Positions 15,348 through 25,715 of a stretch of DNA of 64,000 nt are shown here, piece after piece. The stretch is from an uncultured Ruminococcus sp. (GTDB lineage: Bacteria > Bacillota > Clostridia > Oscillospirales > Ruminococcaceae), in assembly GCA_900543145.1 (NCBI GenBank), contig UQPZ01000002.1, positions 124,001 through 188,000 on the forward strand. Direction: 5' to 3'. The stretch's first letter is position 1. The number at the start of each line of letters is the position of its first letter. The notes under the pieces were generated by a model that was not told where the DNA came from, did no database searches, and saw only the letters and a program-made list of their open reading frames with translations. Position numbers and translations under genes: made by a program.

Positions 15348-17876
15348 TTGCCTATGAATATGAATAAAAAGTATAAACTGAACGAGCTTGCAAAGGATCT
15401 GGGGCTAACAAATGCGGAGGTTGCAGAATGTCTTGAAAAGCTGACGGGGGAAGCTAAGAAAACCGTCGCTTCTCTTACTCCCCAGGAGGTAGGGTATGTT
15501 CTGGAGTATTTTACGCAGAATAATCAGGTGGAAAGCTTCAACGAATATTTTGCAGCTAATGTAAAGCCTGTTTCTGAGAAAAAGAAAGAGAAAAAGCCGG
15601 CGGTGCAAAAGGCTGAGAAGAAGCCTGAAGCAAAGGCTGAAACAAGACCGGAAGCAAAACCGGAAAAGAAGCCGGAGCCTGCAAAGCCGGAGCGCACGGC
15701 GTCAGATGCTGAAAAGGCGGCAGCACAGAAGAGTGCGGTAAAATTCAGCAAGCCTGAGCAGAAGCAGGAGAAACCTGCTCCAAAGAAAGAGCAGCCTAAG
15801 CCTGTTAGGAAGAAGGAACACGGCGTAAAGCAGATAATCGGCGGAACTGCCGTAAAGGACGAGGGCTATACGGTTTCCGAAAAGTCAGACAGCTTCTCAA
15901 AGGGAAGAATGGTCGATACAAGAGGAAGCTATGTAGAGCTTGACAAATACAACGAAAAATATGATAAGCTGGCTAATACAAAGCAGAATAAGAACAAGGA
16001 TAACTTCACAAAGAAGCAGAAGCTTACGCAGAAATCGCAGCAGTATAAAAAGCAGCAGCATTCGCATAAGAGGGAAACTGAGGCTGAAAAGCTGCGCCGT
16101 CTGGAGCTTGAGAGGGCGAGAAAGCAGCAGCTGAAGGTGCTTATTCCAGAAGAGATAGCAGTTTCCGAGCTTGCTTCAAGACTTAAGGTGACCGCTACCG
16201 AGGTTATAAAGAAGCTTATGGGTCTGGGAGTAATGGCGTCTATAAACGAGATCATAGACTTTGATACCGCTTCGCTTGTAGCGGAGGAGCTTGGCGCTAA
16301 GGTAGAGAAGGAGGTCATCGTTACTATTGAGGAGCGTCTTATTGCCGACGAGGAGGACCCTGAGGAAAGCCTTGAGGAAAGATGTCCGGTAGTAGTAGTT
16401 ATGGGTCACGTTGACCACGGTAAGACCTCTATTCTTGACAGGATAAGAAACGCAAACGTTGCCGAGGGCGAAGCCGGAGGAATAACTCAGCATATAGGCG
16501 CTTATCAGGTATATTATAATGATAAGAAAATAACCTTCCTGGATACTCCGGGCCACGAGGCGTTTACTTCGATGAGAGCCAGAGGAGCAAATATAACCGA
16601 TATTGCAATTCTCGTTGTAGCCGCAGACGACGGAATAATGCCGCAGACGGTAGAGTCTATAAATCACGCAAAGGCGGCGGGGGTTTCGATCATTGTAGCT
16701 ATCAACAAGATGGATAAGGAAGGCGCTAACGCCGATAAGGTAAAGCAGGAGCTTACCGAGCACGGTCTTGTAGTCGAGGAATGGGGCGGCGACGTTATTG
16801 CGGTTCCCGTTTCGGCAAAAACAGGAATGGGTATTGACGAGCTGCTTGAAAATATCCTGCTGGTATCCGAGGTAAGGGAACTTAAAGCCAATCCGAATAA
16901 GCTTGCAAAGGGTACGGTCATAGAAGCAAGGCTCGACAAGGGCAAGGGTCCGACAGCTACCGTTCTGGTTCAGGGCGGAACACTCAATTCCGGCGACGTT
17001 ATAATTGCAGGAACGGCAGTCGGAAGAGTAAGAACAATGACCAACGACAAGGGAAGAAAGATCGAAAAAGCCGGTCCGTCTACGCCTGTTGAGATAACGG
17101 GTCTGGGCGATGTCCCCAGCGCAGGAGATATATTCAATGCCGTTGCTGACGAAAAGCTTGCGAGAGAGCTTGTAGAGCAGAGAAAGCATGAGGCTAAGGA
17201 AGAGGTATTCAAGCAATATCAGAAAGTTACTCTTGACAATCTGTTTGCACAGATCTCGGAGGGCGAAATGAAGGAGCTGCCGCTTATAGTAAAGGCAGAC
17301 GTTCAGGGCTCGGTGGAAGCTGTAAAGCAGTCGCTTGAAAAGCTTTCAAACGAAGAGGTAAGAGTAAAGGTAATTCACGGAGCGGTAGGAGCAGTTTCGG
17401 AAAGCGACGTTATGCTCGCCAACGCTTCAAACGCCATTATTGTCGGCTTCAACGTGCGTCCCGACCCGGTTGCCAAGGATTCAGCGGAGCGTGACGGAGT
17501 TGATATACGTCTTTACAGAGTAATTTACGACGCTATAGAGGAAATATCCACGGCTATGAAGGGAATGCTTGCGCCTAAGTTCAGAGAGGTCGAAACGGCA
17601 AGAGTAGAGGTAAGACAGGTTTACAAGATCACCAATGTCGGTATTGTTGCAGGTTCTTATGTTCTCAGCGGCAAGGTCGGAAGAAACAATGAGATAAGAG
17701 TAGTTCGTGACGGTATTGTTATCGCCGAGGATAAGATGTCCTCCCTCAAGAGATTCAAGGACGACGTCAAGGAGGTCGCAGAGGGCTACGAATGCGGAAT
17801 AACCCTTGAAAAGTTCTCGGATATTAAGGAAGGCGATATTTTTGAAGCGTTCTTTATGGAGGAATATCAGCCGTAA
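15348..17876 (+). CDS. infB: Translation initiation factor IF-2
   Basis: GTPase that places fMet-tRNA on the 30S subunit and promotes subunit joining. 842 aa. The start is TTG 15348, with AAGGAGG ending 7 bases upstream; ATGs at 15354 and 15360 are too far from that site. Domains: short IF2_N module (about 10-60), a long Lys/Pro/Glu-rich linker (about 70-250), a second IF2_N module (about 262-320), the G domain from about 345 ([27 protein letters not shown]), then domains II-IV including the fMet-tRNA-binding C-terminus. Length and layout are typical of Gram-positive IF-2. A 222-bp gap with structured sequence separates it from rbfA. Confidence 0.97.
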   Translation: MPMNMNKKYKLNELAKDLGLTNAEVAECLEKLTGEAKKTVASLTPQEVGYVLEYFTQNNQVESFNEYFAANVKPVSEKKKEKKPAVQKAEKKPEAKAETRPEAKPEKKPEPAKPERTASDAEKAAAQKSAVKFSKPEQKQEKPAPKKEQPKPVRKKEHGVKQIIGGTAVKDEGYTVSEKSDSFSKGRMVDTRGSYVELDKYNEKYDKLANTKQNKNKDNFTKKQKLTQKSQQYKKQQHSHKRETEAEKLRRLELERARKQQLKVLIPEEIAVSELASRLKVTATEVIKKLMGLGVMASINEIIDFDTASLVAEELGAKVEKEVIVTIEERLIADEEDPEESLEERCPVVVVMGHVDHGKTSILDRIRNANVAEGEAGGITQHIGAYQVYYNDKKITFLDTPGHEAFTSMRARGANITDIAILVVAADDGIMPQTVESINHAKAAGVSIIVAINKMDKEGANADKVKQELTEHGLVVEEWGGDVIAVPVSAKTGMGIDELLENILLVSEVRELKANPNKLAKGTVIEARLDKGKGPTATVLVQGGTLNSGDVIIAGTAVGRVRTMTNDKGRKIEKAGPSTPVEITGLGDVPSAGDIFNAVADEKLARELVEQRKHEAKEEVFKQYQKVTLDNLFAQISEGEMKELPLIVKADVQGSVEAVKQSLEKLSNEEVRVKVIHGAVGAVSESDVMLANASNAIIVGFNVRPDPVAKDSAERDGVDIRLYRVIYDAIEEISTAMKGMLAPKFREVETARVEVRQVYKITNVGIVAGSYVLSGKVGRNNEIRVVRDGIVIAEDKMSSLKRFKDDVKEVAEGYECGITLEKFSDIKEGDIFEAFFMEEYQP

Positions 17877-18049
17877 CAGCGATACTCATATTTACAGCAG
17901 GATTTTGACAGCAGCGGGCCTTAGTCTGTCTGCTGCAAAGCCGTTTGCCTGAAGCAGCGGCGTCAGCAATAAATATATTATAAAAAGAAGCTGCGGTTTC
18001 AGACCTGTTTGTCAGGTTGGATCGCAGATGAAAACATTGGAAGGAGGAT
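17877..18049 (+). promoter_or_regulatory. Structured leader upstream of rbfA
   Basis: Gap after infB. It contains GCAGC/GCTGC (about 17915-17930) and a nested helix at 17991-18027: outer CTGCG/CGCAG, inner ACCTG-TTTGT-CAGGT. No convincing T run or promoter follows. The nested helix sits just before the AAGGAGG at 18041-18047 and could influence translation. I see no gene here. Confidence 0.3.
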
Positions 18050-18112
18050 ATGTCCGCTGAAGCGGCTGAGGCTTGCGCAGGCGTGCATAGAAACAGAGAT
18101 GGCAGGATTTAA
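18050..18112 (+). CDS. Possible 20-codon upstream ORF overlapping rbfA start
   Basis: The only strong ribosome site before rbfA (AAGGAGG, 18041-18047) points to ATG 18050, which is out of frame with rbfA. That ATG opens a 20-codon ORF ending TAA 18110-18112, 11 bases past the rbfA ATG at 18099. The peptide has no recognisable motif. The layout suits translational coupling, where ribosomes ending the uORF reinitiate at rbfA. A single-base sequencing error shifting the true rbfA start would also explain it. Confidence 0.35.
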   Translation: MSAEAAEACAGVHRNRDGRI

Positions 18113-18482
18113 AGCCGGTCGTATGTCGGAGGATATACGCAGGATAATTTCCGGCAAGATGAGGGATCTGAAGGATCCGAGAATAGGCGGAGGCGATATG
18201 CTTACCGTAGTAAGGTGTGACGTTTCGGGCGACGGATCTTTTTGCAGGGTCTATATCTCCAGCCTTGAGGGAATAGAAAGGGCAAAGGACGCAGTTAAAG
18301 GCTTTGAAAGCGCTTCGGGTTTTCTTAAGAGAGAGATCTCGAACGTACTGAAGCTGAGAAAGTGTCCCGAGCTTAAATTTATTGCCGATGATTCGGCTGA
18401 ATATTCAATGAGAATATCAGATAAGCTTAAAAACATCATAGGAGAAGAACCGGAGGAAAATAACGGGAATGAGCTGCCTTAA
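18099..18482 (+). CDS. rbfA: Ribosome-binding factor A
   Basis: Small KH-like protein needed for late 30S maturation and 16S 5'-end processing. The frame is open well upstream, but the family begins close to the motif seen here as AGFKAGRMSEDIRRIISG, so ATG 18099 is preferred (127 aa). Other family features are LKDPRIGGGDMLTVVRCDVS and RKCPELKFIADDS. There is no good ribosome site directly before this ATG, only the one serving the overlapping uORF. Standard neighbours: infB upstream, nrnA and truB downstream. Confidence 0.88.
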   Translation: MAGFKAGRMSEDIRRIISGKMRDLKDPRIGGGDMLTVVRCDVSGDGSFCRVYISSLEGIERAKDAVKGFESASGFLKREISNVLKLRKCPELKFIADDSAEYSMRISDKLKNIIGEEPEENNGNELP

Positions 18483-18530
18483 GGCAAAAATACTTTTAAG
18501 GTTTAATTTTACGGAAGGGAGAATTGTTTT

Positions 18531-19481
18531 ATGGATTTCGGCGGACTGAAGGAATATCTTGAGACCCATGACAACTATCTGATCTTGACCCATAAGAGTC
18601 CCGACGGCGATACGCTCGGGGCGGGCTTCGGTCTGTGCGGCTATCTGCGTGACATGGGGAAAAGGGCCAACGTTCTTAACAGCGAGAATTTCCCTGTAAG
18701 ATATAACTTCCTTTACGACGGTTATTATGTTCAGGAGTTTGAGCCGCAGAGCGTTATTGCCGTGGATATTGCCGACACTCAGCTTTTAGGCAGTCATCTT
18801 GCCGGATTTGCCGAGGAGGGCGCTATTGATATTTGTATTGATCATCATATTTCCAATAAGCATTATGCGCGGGAAAGCTTTGTTGACGGAAACGCTTCGG
18901 CTACCTGTCTAATTCTTTACCGGCTTTTCAAATTTATCGGCAGACCTATAAGCGATCAGGCCGCTAAGTGTCTTTATACCGGGATCGCTACCGATACGGG
19001 CTGCTTCAAATATGAGAATACCATTCCCGAAGCGCATATCGCGGCGGCGGAGCTTATGCAGTATAATATTGACTTTTCGATAATCAACCGCAGAATGTTC
19101 GACGTAAAAAGCAAGGGAAGGCTTGTCGCTGAACAGAAGGCGGTAGAGGGAATGGAGTATTTCTTCGAGGACAGGTGCGCAATAATCGTGCTTACAACTG
19201 AAATGATGAATTCCTGCGGAGTTGAGCCGGCGGAGTTTGAGGGTATGGCTTCTATTCCTCTTTCAACGGAGGGCGTTCAGATAGGTATTACTATAAAGCA
19301 GCGTCACGAGGACGTTTATAAGCTTTCTGTCAGAACTACCGAGGAGATCGACGCTTCTGCCTTTTGCAGAAGATTCAACGGCGGGGGACATATCCGCGCC
19401 GCCGGCTGTGAGATACAGGGAACTCTTGAGCAGGTAAAGGCAAGAGTACTCGACGGTGTAAGAGAGGTTCTGGGCTGCTGA
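18531..19481 (+). CDS. nrnA: DHH/DHHA1 phosphoesterase (nanoRNase/pAp phosphatase)
   Basis: 316 aa bifunctional phosphoesterase that degrades short oligoribonucleotides and/or 3'-phosphoadenosine 5'-phosphate. Metal-binding motifs in order: THKSPDGDTLGAG, the Asp of VAVDIADT-type strand (VIAVDIADTQ), the DHH motif IDHHISN, and ATDTGCFKYENT. The C-terminal DHHA1 domain ends with the substrate-binding FNGGGHIRAAGCEI. It lies between rbfA and truB, the usual place in Firmicutes. The stop is one base before the truB ATG. Confidence 0.93.
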   Translation: MDFGGLKEYLETHDNYLILTHKSPDGDTLGAGFGLCGYLRDMGKRANVLNSENFPVRYNFLYDGYYVQEFEPQSVIAVDIADTQLLGSHLAGFAEEGAIDICIDHHISNKHYARESFVDGNASATCLILYRLFKFIGRPISDQAAKCLYTGIATDTGCFKYENTIPEAHIAAAELMQYNIDFSIINRRMFDVKSKGRLVAEQKAVEGMEYFFEDRCAIIVLTTEMMNSCGVEPAEFEGMASIPLSTEGVQIGITIKQRHEDVYKLSVRTTEEIDASAFCRRFNGGGHIRAAGCEIQGTLEQVKARVLDGVREVLGC

Positions 19482-19482
19482 T

Positions 19483-20406
19483 ATGGAAAAAGACGCTGAA
19501 TTGTGCGGAGTAATTCCCGTAAATAAGCCGATCGGCTGGACTTCCTTCGACGTTGTTGCAAAGCTGCGGGGAATATTGAAAATAAAGCGGCTGGGGCATG
19601 CGGGAACTCTGGATCCTATGGCGGAGGGAGTTCTTCCCGTGTTTGTGGGAAAGGCAACAAAAGCGTGTGATATACTTCCTGAGACGGCAAAGGTCTACCT
19701 TGCAGGCTTCAGGCTGGGTATCACTACCGACACTCAGGATATTACGGGAACGGTACTTTCCGAGAACAGAGCAAGAGCGAGCCTTGAACAGCTGGAGGCA
19801 GCAAAGAGCAAGTTTATCGGAGATATTATGCAGCTTCCGCCTATGTACTCGGCGGTAAAGGTAGGCGGAAAAAAGCTTTACGAACTGGCAAGACAGGGAA
19901 AGACAATAGAGCGTGAAGCAAAGCCCAGGCATATTGATAATATAGATATAACAGAATATGACTCTGAAAAACGAGAAGGGAAAATGTGCGTTTCGGTAAG
20001 CAGGGGAACGTACATAAGAACGCTTATAAACGATATTGGAGAATATCTCGGCTGCGGCGGGGTTATGACATCGCTGACAAGAACTGATGCCGCGGGCTTT
20101 TCGCTTGAGCAGTGCCGTTCGTTGGAGGAAATTCAGCAGGCTGCGGAGGAAAACAGGCTCGGCGGTATTATAAAGCCGATCGAAAGCTGTTTCCTGGGCG
20201 AGTATGCAAAGCTTAGGCTTGGAGAGAAAAGCACGGCGCTTTATAAAAACGGCGTAAAGCTTAGGCTAGAACAAGTAGGTATCAAGGATACGGAAAGTGC
20301 GCATAGCAGGATATTCTGCGTTTTCGGATTTGCCGGAGAATTTCTCGGTCTGGGAAAAGCGGACAGCCGAAGGAACGAATTCAGAAGCGTAAAGAATTTT
20401 TACTAG
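19483..20406 (+). CDS. truB: tRNA pseudouridine(55) synthase
   Basis: Makes pseudouridine 55 in the T-loop of tRNAs. 307 aa. The N-terminal GVIPVNKPIGWTSFDVV and the catalytic motif GHAGTLDPMAEGVLP are canonical, with catalytic Asp44. LQLPPMYSAVKVGGKKLYELAR-type sequence and VSRGTYIRTLINDIG are further family blocks. The start lies one base after the nrnA stop, so the two are translationally linked. A C-terminal PUA-like segment (about 240-307) is present. Confidence 0.96.
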   Translation: MEKDAELCGVIPVNKPIGWTSFDVVAKLRGILKIKRLGHAGTLDPMAEGVLPVFVGKATKACDILPETAKVYLAGFRLGITTDTQDITGTVLSENRARASLEQLEAAKSKFIGDIMQLPPMYSAVKVGGKKLYELARQGKTIEREAKPRHIDNIDITEYDSEKREGKMCVSVSRGTYIRTLINDIGEYLGCGGVMTSLTRTDAAGFSLEQCRSLEEIQQAAEENRLGGIIKPIESCFLGEYAKLRLGEKSTALYKNGVKLRLEQVGIKDTESAHSRIFCVFGFAGEFLGLGKADSRRNEFRSVKNFY

Positions 20407-20419
20407 GACTGGTGAATAA

Positions 20420-21241
20420 ATGTTTCAGGATATTGCTGAGGATCTTTGTATTGAATACGACGATTCCGATAGAGATGATAACGATATTGTCTTAGCTTAC
20501 GGAAAGGGAACTGTTCTTTGTTCCGTCAGTAACGGAGAGCTTCGTCTGCCCCGCTTCTGTGAGCTTACGGGTCGGGTCAGAGCGGTTCATGCTTTCAGGA
20601 CGGGAGGGAAAAGGTTTTTTCTTTCACTGGGCGAAGCTCCCGAGGCAGAGGGTTTTCAATATGCGGACATAAACAGTATAAAGACCTTAAGTCCTTGTAT
20701 CGGTCAGTATGCGGCGGTAACGGGCTATCATTACCATTGCTTTCATGAGGAAAACAGGTTCTGCGGAAAATGCGGAGGAAAAACAGTTCATAAGCCTGAG
20801 AAAAGGTGTATGATATGCTTACAGTGCGGAAACGAGATATTCCCCAAAATATCGCCGGCGGTAATAGTCGGAGTTATTGACGACAGTACCGATTCAATAA
20901 TCCTTACCAAATACGCAGGGGGAAGCTACAGGAAATACGCTCTTGTAGCAGGCTTTGCGGAAATGGGCGAAACCGCAGAGCAGGCGGCAAGGCGGGAGGT
21001 AATGGAGGAAACGGGACTGGAAATAACCGAGCTGAAATATTACGGAAGCCAGCCGTGGGGCTTTTCTCAGAATATGCTTATAGGATTTTTTGCAAAGGTC
21101 AGAGGCTCGCGCAGGATAATAATGGATAAGGAAGAGCTTTCAGAGGCTAAATGGGTCCGCAGGGAGGACGTATGCGCTGCGGAAAACAGCGTAAGCCTTA
21201 CTAACGAAATGATGTGGGCCTTCAGAAACGGCAGGGTCTGA
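20420..21241 (+). CDS. nudC: NADH pyrophosphatase / NAD-cap hydrolase (Nudix)
   Basis: 273 aa. Contains the four-cysteine zinc site CGKCGG ... CMICLQCGN (about 115-140) and a Nudix box near residues 178-200 ending REVMEETGLE. The SQPWGFSQNMLIGF signature marks the NudC/NADH-pyrophosphatase branch; it is normally SQPWPFP, so two residues differ. Such enzymes hydrolyse NAD(H) to NMN(H) and AMP and remove NAD caps from RNA. 13 bp after truB and probably in the same operon. Confidence 0.88.
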   Translation: MFQDIAEDLCIEYDDSDRDDNDIVLAYGKGTVLCSVSNGELRLPRFCELTGRVRAVHAFRTGGKRFFLSLGEAPEAEGFQYADINSIKTLSPCIGQYAAVTGYHYHCFHEENRFCGKCGGKTVHKPEKRCMICLQCGNEIFPKISPAVIVGVIDDSTDSIILTKYAGGSYRKYALVAGFAEMGETAEQAARREVMEETGLEITELKYYGSQPWGFSQNMLIGFFAKVRGSRRIIMDKEELSEAKWVRREDVCAAENSVSLTNEMMWAFRNGRV

Positions 21242-21273
21242 AAATAAAAGAAATAAAAAGGCGGAGGGATAGT

Positions 21274-22203
21274 TTGATCTGCATTACTCAAAACAGCGTT
21301 TGCAGCAACGATACTGCCTGCGCTCTGGGACTTTTTGACGGAGTTCACAAGGGTCACCGCATGATAATAGAAAACGCCGTAAAAACAGCGGTGCAAATGG
21401 GTATCGGTTCTGCGGTATTTACCTTTCAGACTGACAGCGTAACATCAAAGGGTCATGACGGCAGGCTTGAAATGCTGCTGACCGACGAGGAAAAGCGGAG
21501 GCATTTTGAAAAGCTTGGGGCGGATTATCTGTATTCTCCCGTATTTGAGGAGTACAAGTCAATGCCGCCCGAGGCTTTTGTAAGGGACGTGCTGAAGGCA
21601 AGACTTAACTGCGTATACGCAGTATGCGGAACGGATTATACATTTGGAAGAGGGGCGTCGGGAAAAGCTGCGGATCTGGTCAGTATAGGCAAAAGGTACG
21701 GCATAGAGGTAAGGGTAATGGAGCAGCTCCGGCAGAACGGCGGAGTTATAAGCTCTACAGAAATACGGCGGCTTATACGGAGCGGAGAGATAGCCGAAGC
21801 CAACGAAATGCTAGGCTACCGCTACGGCTATTCTCTTACGGTAGAGCATGGCTGTGAGAGGGGAAGAACCTGGAACTTTCCTACTATAAACCAGAGGATA
21901 CCGAAGGGACTTGTTCTGCCCAGATTCGGAGTTTACTGCTCAAGAGTGCTTATAGACGGAAAGTGGTATAACGGCGTTACAAACATAGGAGTAAAGCCCA
22001 GCGTTCATATTGAAACCGAGCCGCTTGCAGAAACCTATATAATAGGCTATGAGGGAGATCTGTACGGCAGGGAGCTTGAGCTGAGATTGTACGAATTTGT
22101 CCGTCCCGAAAGGCTTTTTGATTCCTTTGAAGAATTAAAGGCTGAGATAGCAGGAAATACGGAATTTACAATAAAGTATTTTTCGGATAAGGGTTACGAT
22201 TGA
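21274..22203 (+). CDS. ribF: Bifunctional riboflavin kinase/FAD synthetase
   Basis: Converts riboflavin to FMN and FMN to FAD. 309 aa from TTG 21274, chosen because GGAGGG at 21263-21268 lies 5 bases upstream; the ATG at 21214 is inside nudC without a ribosome site. N-terminal adenylyltransferase motif [10 protein letters not shown]; then [11 protein letters not shown] and [10 protein letters not shown]. The C-terminal riboflavin-kinase domain shows [19 protein letters not shown] and [10 protein letters not shown]. Usually follows truB in Firmicutes; here nudC is inserted between them. The stop overlaps the upstream open frame of gltX. Confidence 0.94.
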   Translation: MICITQNSVCSNDTACALGLFDGVHKGHRMIIENAVKTAVQMGIGSAVFTFQTDSVTSKGHDGRLEMLLTDEEKRRHFEKLGADYLYSPVFEEYKSMPPEAFVRDVLKARLNCVYAVCGTDYTFGRGASGKAADLVSIGKRYGIEVRVMEQLRQNGGVISSTEIRRLIRSGEIAEANEMLGYRYGYSLTVEHGCERGRTWNFPTINQRIPKGLVLPRFGVYCSRVLIDGKWYNGVTNIGVKPSVHIETEPLAETYIIGYEGDLYGRELELRLYEFVRPERLFDSFEELKAEIAGNTEFTIKYFSDKGYD

Positions 22204-22310
22204 CCGATAACAGAGCTTTCTCCGACAGTTTAGTTGAATATCTTAGGCAGTATACGGAAACTAACGGTTACTGCTGTATAACTGAAATAAAAATGAAAGG
22301 ACAGATAAAA

Positions 22311-23765
22311 ATGAAGAAAGTAAGAACCAGATTTGCACCGTCGCCGACGGGTTATATGCATATAGGAAATCTGAGAACGGCGCTGTTTACTTACCTTATA
22401 GCCAAGCAGAACGGCGGCGACTTTATTCTGCGTATTGAGGATACCGACAGGGAAAGATACGTCGAGGGCGCAACTGAGATAATTTATTCAACGCTTAGAA
22501 AGTGCGGTCTTAACTGGGACGAGGGCCCGGATATAGGCGGTCCCGTAGGACCTTATATTCAGTCTGAGAGAATGGGAATGTTCAAGAAATACGCCGAGGA
22601 GCTGGTTGAAAAGGGCGAGGCTTATTACTGCTTCTGCGACAAGGAGCGTCTTGATGAGGTAAAGGCGATACAGGAGGCAAGCGGAATAATGCCTATGTAC
22701 GACCGTCACTGCCGCAATCTTTCCAAGGAAGAGGTTAAGGAAAAGCTTGACGCCGGAACGCCTTATGTAATAAGGCAGAAGGTTCCGCTTGACGGCGAGG
22801 TTACTTTTCACGACGAGCTTTACGGTGATATTACCGTTCCCTGCTCTACTCTCGATGATCAGATCCTTATAAAAACTGACGGAATGCCGACATATAACTT
22901 TGCCAATGTTGTAGACGATCATCTTATGGGTATAACTCATGTTGTTAGAGGCAACGAATATCTTGCATCTGCGCCTAAGTATAATTTGCTTTACAAGGCG
23001 TTCGGCTGGGAAGTTCCGACTTATATTCACGTTGAGCATATTATGAAGGACAAGCAGCACAAGCTTTCAAAGCGCGACGGCGACGCTTCCTTTGAAGATC
23101 TGATCGCAAAGGGCTATCTTACAGAGGCTGTTGTAAACTATATCGCTCTGCTGGGCTGGGCTCCTAAGGGAGAGGAGGAAATATTCTCTCTTGAAGAGCT
23201 TATAAAGGAGTTCGATATTCATGGGCTTTCCAAATCGCCTGCTATTTTCGACCCGCTGAAATTAAAGGCTATCAACGCCAAGTATATAAAGAAGCTGACC
23301 CCTGAGAAATTTGAGGAGTATGCCGCTCCGTATATCAGACAGACGGTCAAGCGTGAGGATATAGATATTTCAAGGATCTGCTCGCTTTTGCAGGACAGAA
23401 CGGAGGTCTTTACAGACATTCCAGAAACGGTAGATTTTCTTGACAGTCTGCCTGAATATGACACAGCTCTTTACTGCCACAAGAAGATGAAAACAAACGA
23501 GGAAAATTCTCTGGAATCGCTGAAGGCTGTGCTGCCTGTGCTGGAGGCTGTAGATGAAGCGGACTGGAACGAGGAAACGCTTCATGATAAGCTGTTTGCG
23601 CTTATCGGTGAATTGGGCGTTAAAAACGGTATTATTCTCTGGCCTTTAAGAGTAGCGGTTTCCGGAAAGGCGTTTACTCCTGGCGGAGGAATAGAGATAT
23701 GTGCGCTTATCGGAAAGACGGATTCTGTAGCGAGAGTTAAAAAGGGTATCGAAAAGCTTTCCTGA
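22311..23765 (+). CDS. gltX: Glutamyl-tRNA synthetase
   Basis: Class I aminoacyl-tRNA synthetase. 484 aa from ATG 22311, with AAAGGA nine bases upstream; the frame runs back to TTG 22200 but the family starts at [17 protein letters not shown]-like motif HIGN at 17-20, KMSKS-like KLSKRDGD near 250. The anticodon-binding C-terminal half is complete. No GlnRS gene is visible in the window, so whether this enzyme also charges tRNA-Gln (with GatCAB) cannot be said. It closes the translation operon. Confidence 0.96.
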   Translation: MKKVRTRFAPSPTGYMHIGNLRTALFTYLIAKQNGGDFILRIEDTDRERYVEGATEIIYSTLRKCGLNWDEGPDIGGPVGPYIQSERMGMFKKYAEELVEKGEAYYCFCDKERLDEVKAIQEASGIMPMYDRHCRNLSKEEVKEKLDAGTPYVIRQKVPLDGEVTFHDELYGDITVPCSTLDDQILIKTDGMPTYNFANVVDDHLMGITHVVRGNEYLASAPKYNLLYKAFGWEVPTYIHVEHIMKDKQHKLSKRDGDASFEDLIAKGYLTEAVVNYIALLGWAPKGEEEIFSLEELIKEFDIHGLSKSPAIFDPLKLKAINAKYIKKLTPEKFEEYAAPYIRQTVKREDIDISRICSLLQDRTEVFTDIPETVDFLDSLPEYDTALYCHKKMKTNEENSLESLKAVLPVLEAVDEADWNEETLHDKLFALIGELGVKNGIILWPLRVAVSGKAFTPGGGIEICALIGKTDSVARVKKGIEKLS

Positions 23766-23849
23766 TTTTATCACTGTGCTGTCACACAGCGCTGATACAA
23801 TATTATAGGCTTATTGCGGAAAAGTATCCTTAAAAGGGAGGAAAATTTA

Positions 23850-24824
23850 ATGATTGAGGTGCAGAACCTGTCTAAGCACTACGGAGATAAAAAGGCGGTC
23901 GACAATATATCCTTCAAGGCGGAGGACGGCGAGATACTGGGATTCCTTGGACCTAACGGAGCCGGAAAGTCAACTACTATGAATATTCTTACCGGATATA
24001 TTTCGTGTACCGAGGGAAAGGCGCTTATAGACGGAATAGATATTCTTGAAGATCCTATAAAGGCAAAGGCAAAGATCGGCTATCTTCCGGAGCTTCCGCC
24101 GCTGTATCTGGATATGACGGTAAAGGAATATCTGAATTTTATATACGATCTTAAAAAATGCAAGCTCCCGAGAAATTCTCATTTGAAAGACATATGCAGC
24201 CTTGTGAAAATAGAACACGTTTATAAGAGGATAATAAAGAATCTTTCAAAAGGTTACAAGCAGAGAGTAGGGCTTGCTCAGGCGCTTGTGGGAAATCCGA
24301 ATGTTCTTATACTGGACGAGCCTACGGTAGGCCTTGACCCGAAGCAGATCATAGAGATACGTTCTCTTATCAAGAAACTCGGCAAGAATCACACGGTCAT
24401 ACTTTCCTCTCATATTCTGTCGGAGGTTCAGGCGGTCTGCGATAAAATTATAGTTATTAATGAGGGAAGGATCGTTGCGGACGATACGGAGGACAATCTT
24501 TCAAAGAAGCTTTCGGCGGATCATAAGCTGTCGGCGCGTATCGAAGGTCCGAAGAACGAGGTTTTAAAGCTTATAAAGGGTATTGAAGGAGTAGTTTCAT
24601 GCGATATAGGCGCCGAGCATATCGGAGGAGCTTGGGATTACCGAATAGAAGCAATAGAGGGCGCTGATATAAGACGCGAGCTTTTCAGAAGAATTGCTGA
24701 AAGAAACTGGTACATACTTGAGCTCAGATCCTCAGAGCTTTCACTTGAGGATATATTCCTTAAGCTAACTATGGGAGAAAGCGTTGCTCCGCTCGGCGGA
24801 CGATCAAACGGAGGTGAGGAGTAA
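23850..24824 (+). CDS. ABC transporter ATPase (Gld/NatA type)
   Basis: 324 aa from ATG 23850, preceded by GGGAGG. Walker A GPNGAGKST (34-42), Q-loop region, signature LSKGYKQRVG, Walker B VLILDEPTVGLDP and H-loop LSSHILSEV are all present. The ~100-residue C-terminal extension after the ABC domain is common in the drug/Gld-type exporters. Overlaps the permease start by one base (TAATG). With the next three genes it forms a membrane system resembling GldA-GldF-GldG. Substrate unknown. Confidence 0.9.
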   Translation: MIEVQNLSKHYGDKKAVDNISFKAEDGEILGFLGPNGAGKSTTMNILTGYISCTEGKALIDGIDILEDPIKAKAKIGYLPELPPLYLDMTVKEYLNFIYDLKKCKLPRNSHLKDICSLVKIEHVYKRIIKNLSKGYKQRVGLAQALVGNPNVLILDEPTVGLDPKQIIEIRSLIKKLGKNHTVILSSHILSEVQAVCDKIIVINEGRIVADDTEDNLSKKLSADHKLSARIEGPKNEVLKLIKGIEGVVSCDIGAEHIGGAWDYRIEAIEGADIRRELFRRIAERNWYILELRSSELSLEDIFLKLTMGESVAPLGGRSNGGEE

Positions 24825-25702
24825 TGGGAGCTATTTTCAGACGCGAGGTGCTTTCGTATTTTACCTCGCCTATAGGCTATATTTTTCTTGCGGCGTTTTA
24901 TGCCTGTTCAGCGGTAAGCTTTTCAAGCCAGGCGCTTAATTACGGAACGACGCAGCTTGACGCAGTATTCGGTCAGATGATGATAATACTTATCGTTCTT
25001 ATCCCTATACTTACAATGAGGACTCTTTCAGAGGAAAAGAAGAATAAAACAGATCAGTGCCTGCTTACCGCTCCGGTAAGTCTTTGGGGCATAGTTTTCG
25101 GAAAATTTCTGGCGGCGTTTCTGATATATATTCTGGGCGTAGCGATCACTGTTGTTTACGCAGTTGTAGTTTCTGCCTATGCCGCTCCCGACTGGACTGT
25201 AATCATCGGCAATGTAACGGGACTTACGCTGCTTGGAGCCGCCTTTATAGCGGTAGGAATGTTTTGCTCGTCTTTTACGGAGAATCAGGTAGTTTCGGCG
25301 GTAATAAGCTTTATCGTTATGGTCGGACTCTATATGTTTACCACTATAGGCGACGTTATACCGGTCGATTTTATAGAAAATATGATGTCTAGCCTTTCAA
25401 ACGGGGCAAGAGCCGCTGTTGTAGCTCTGGCCGTAGCTGCTGTAGGTGCGGTAATATACTTTATAGCCGGCAGAAAGGCGAATACGATAGTAATATCTTT
25501 TATTATTATGCTTGTGTTAGGTCTGTTTACCTACGCCGGCGACAGGCTTCCGGAGGTATTTTCAAAGCTTTCCTTCTGGGAGAGATATTACGGCTTTACA
25601 TACGGATTATTCGATTTGTCAAATGTTCTGTTTTTCATAAGTGCGGCTGCGGTATTCCTGTTCCTTTCGGTCAGGGTGCTTGAAAAACGCCGCTGGTCAT
25701 AA
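24824..25702 (+). CDS. ABC-2 type permease (GldF-like)
   Basis: 292 aa with six predicted transmembrane segments. The N-terminal IFRREVLSYFTSPIGYIFLA and the RTLSEEKKNKTDQCLLTAPV block match the GldF-type ABC-2 permeases first seen in Bacteroidetes gliding operons and also found in Clostridia. It overlaps the ATPase stop by one base and is followed at 13 bp by the GldG-like gene. The transported substrate is unknown, and a role in gliding is not implied. Confidence 0.87.
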   Translation: MGAIFRREVLSYFTSPIGYIFLAAFYACSAVSFSSQALNYGTTQLDAVFGQMMIILIVLIPILTMRTLSEEKKNKTDQCLLTAPVSLWGIVFGKFLAAFLIYILGVAITVVYAVVVSAYAAPDWTVIIGNVTGLTLLGAAFIAVGMFCSSFTENQVVSAVISFIVMVGLYMFTTIGDVIPVDFIENMMSSLSNGARAAVVALAVAAVGAVIYFIAGRKANTIVISFIIMLVLGLFTYAGDRLPEVFSKLSFWERYYGFTYGLFDLSNVLFFISAAAVFLFLSVRVLEKRRWS

Positions 25703-25715
25703 GGAGGGATACAGT

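Noticed and set aside
16176..17216. 346-codon open frame on the minus strand inside infB
   Set aside because: Entirely antisense to the G-domain region of infB, whose protein motifs are unambiguous. No ribosome site or family pattern; a codon-usage shadow.
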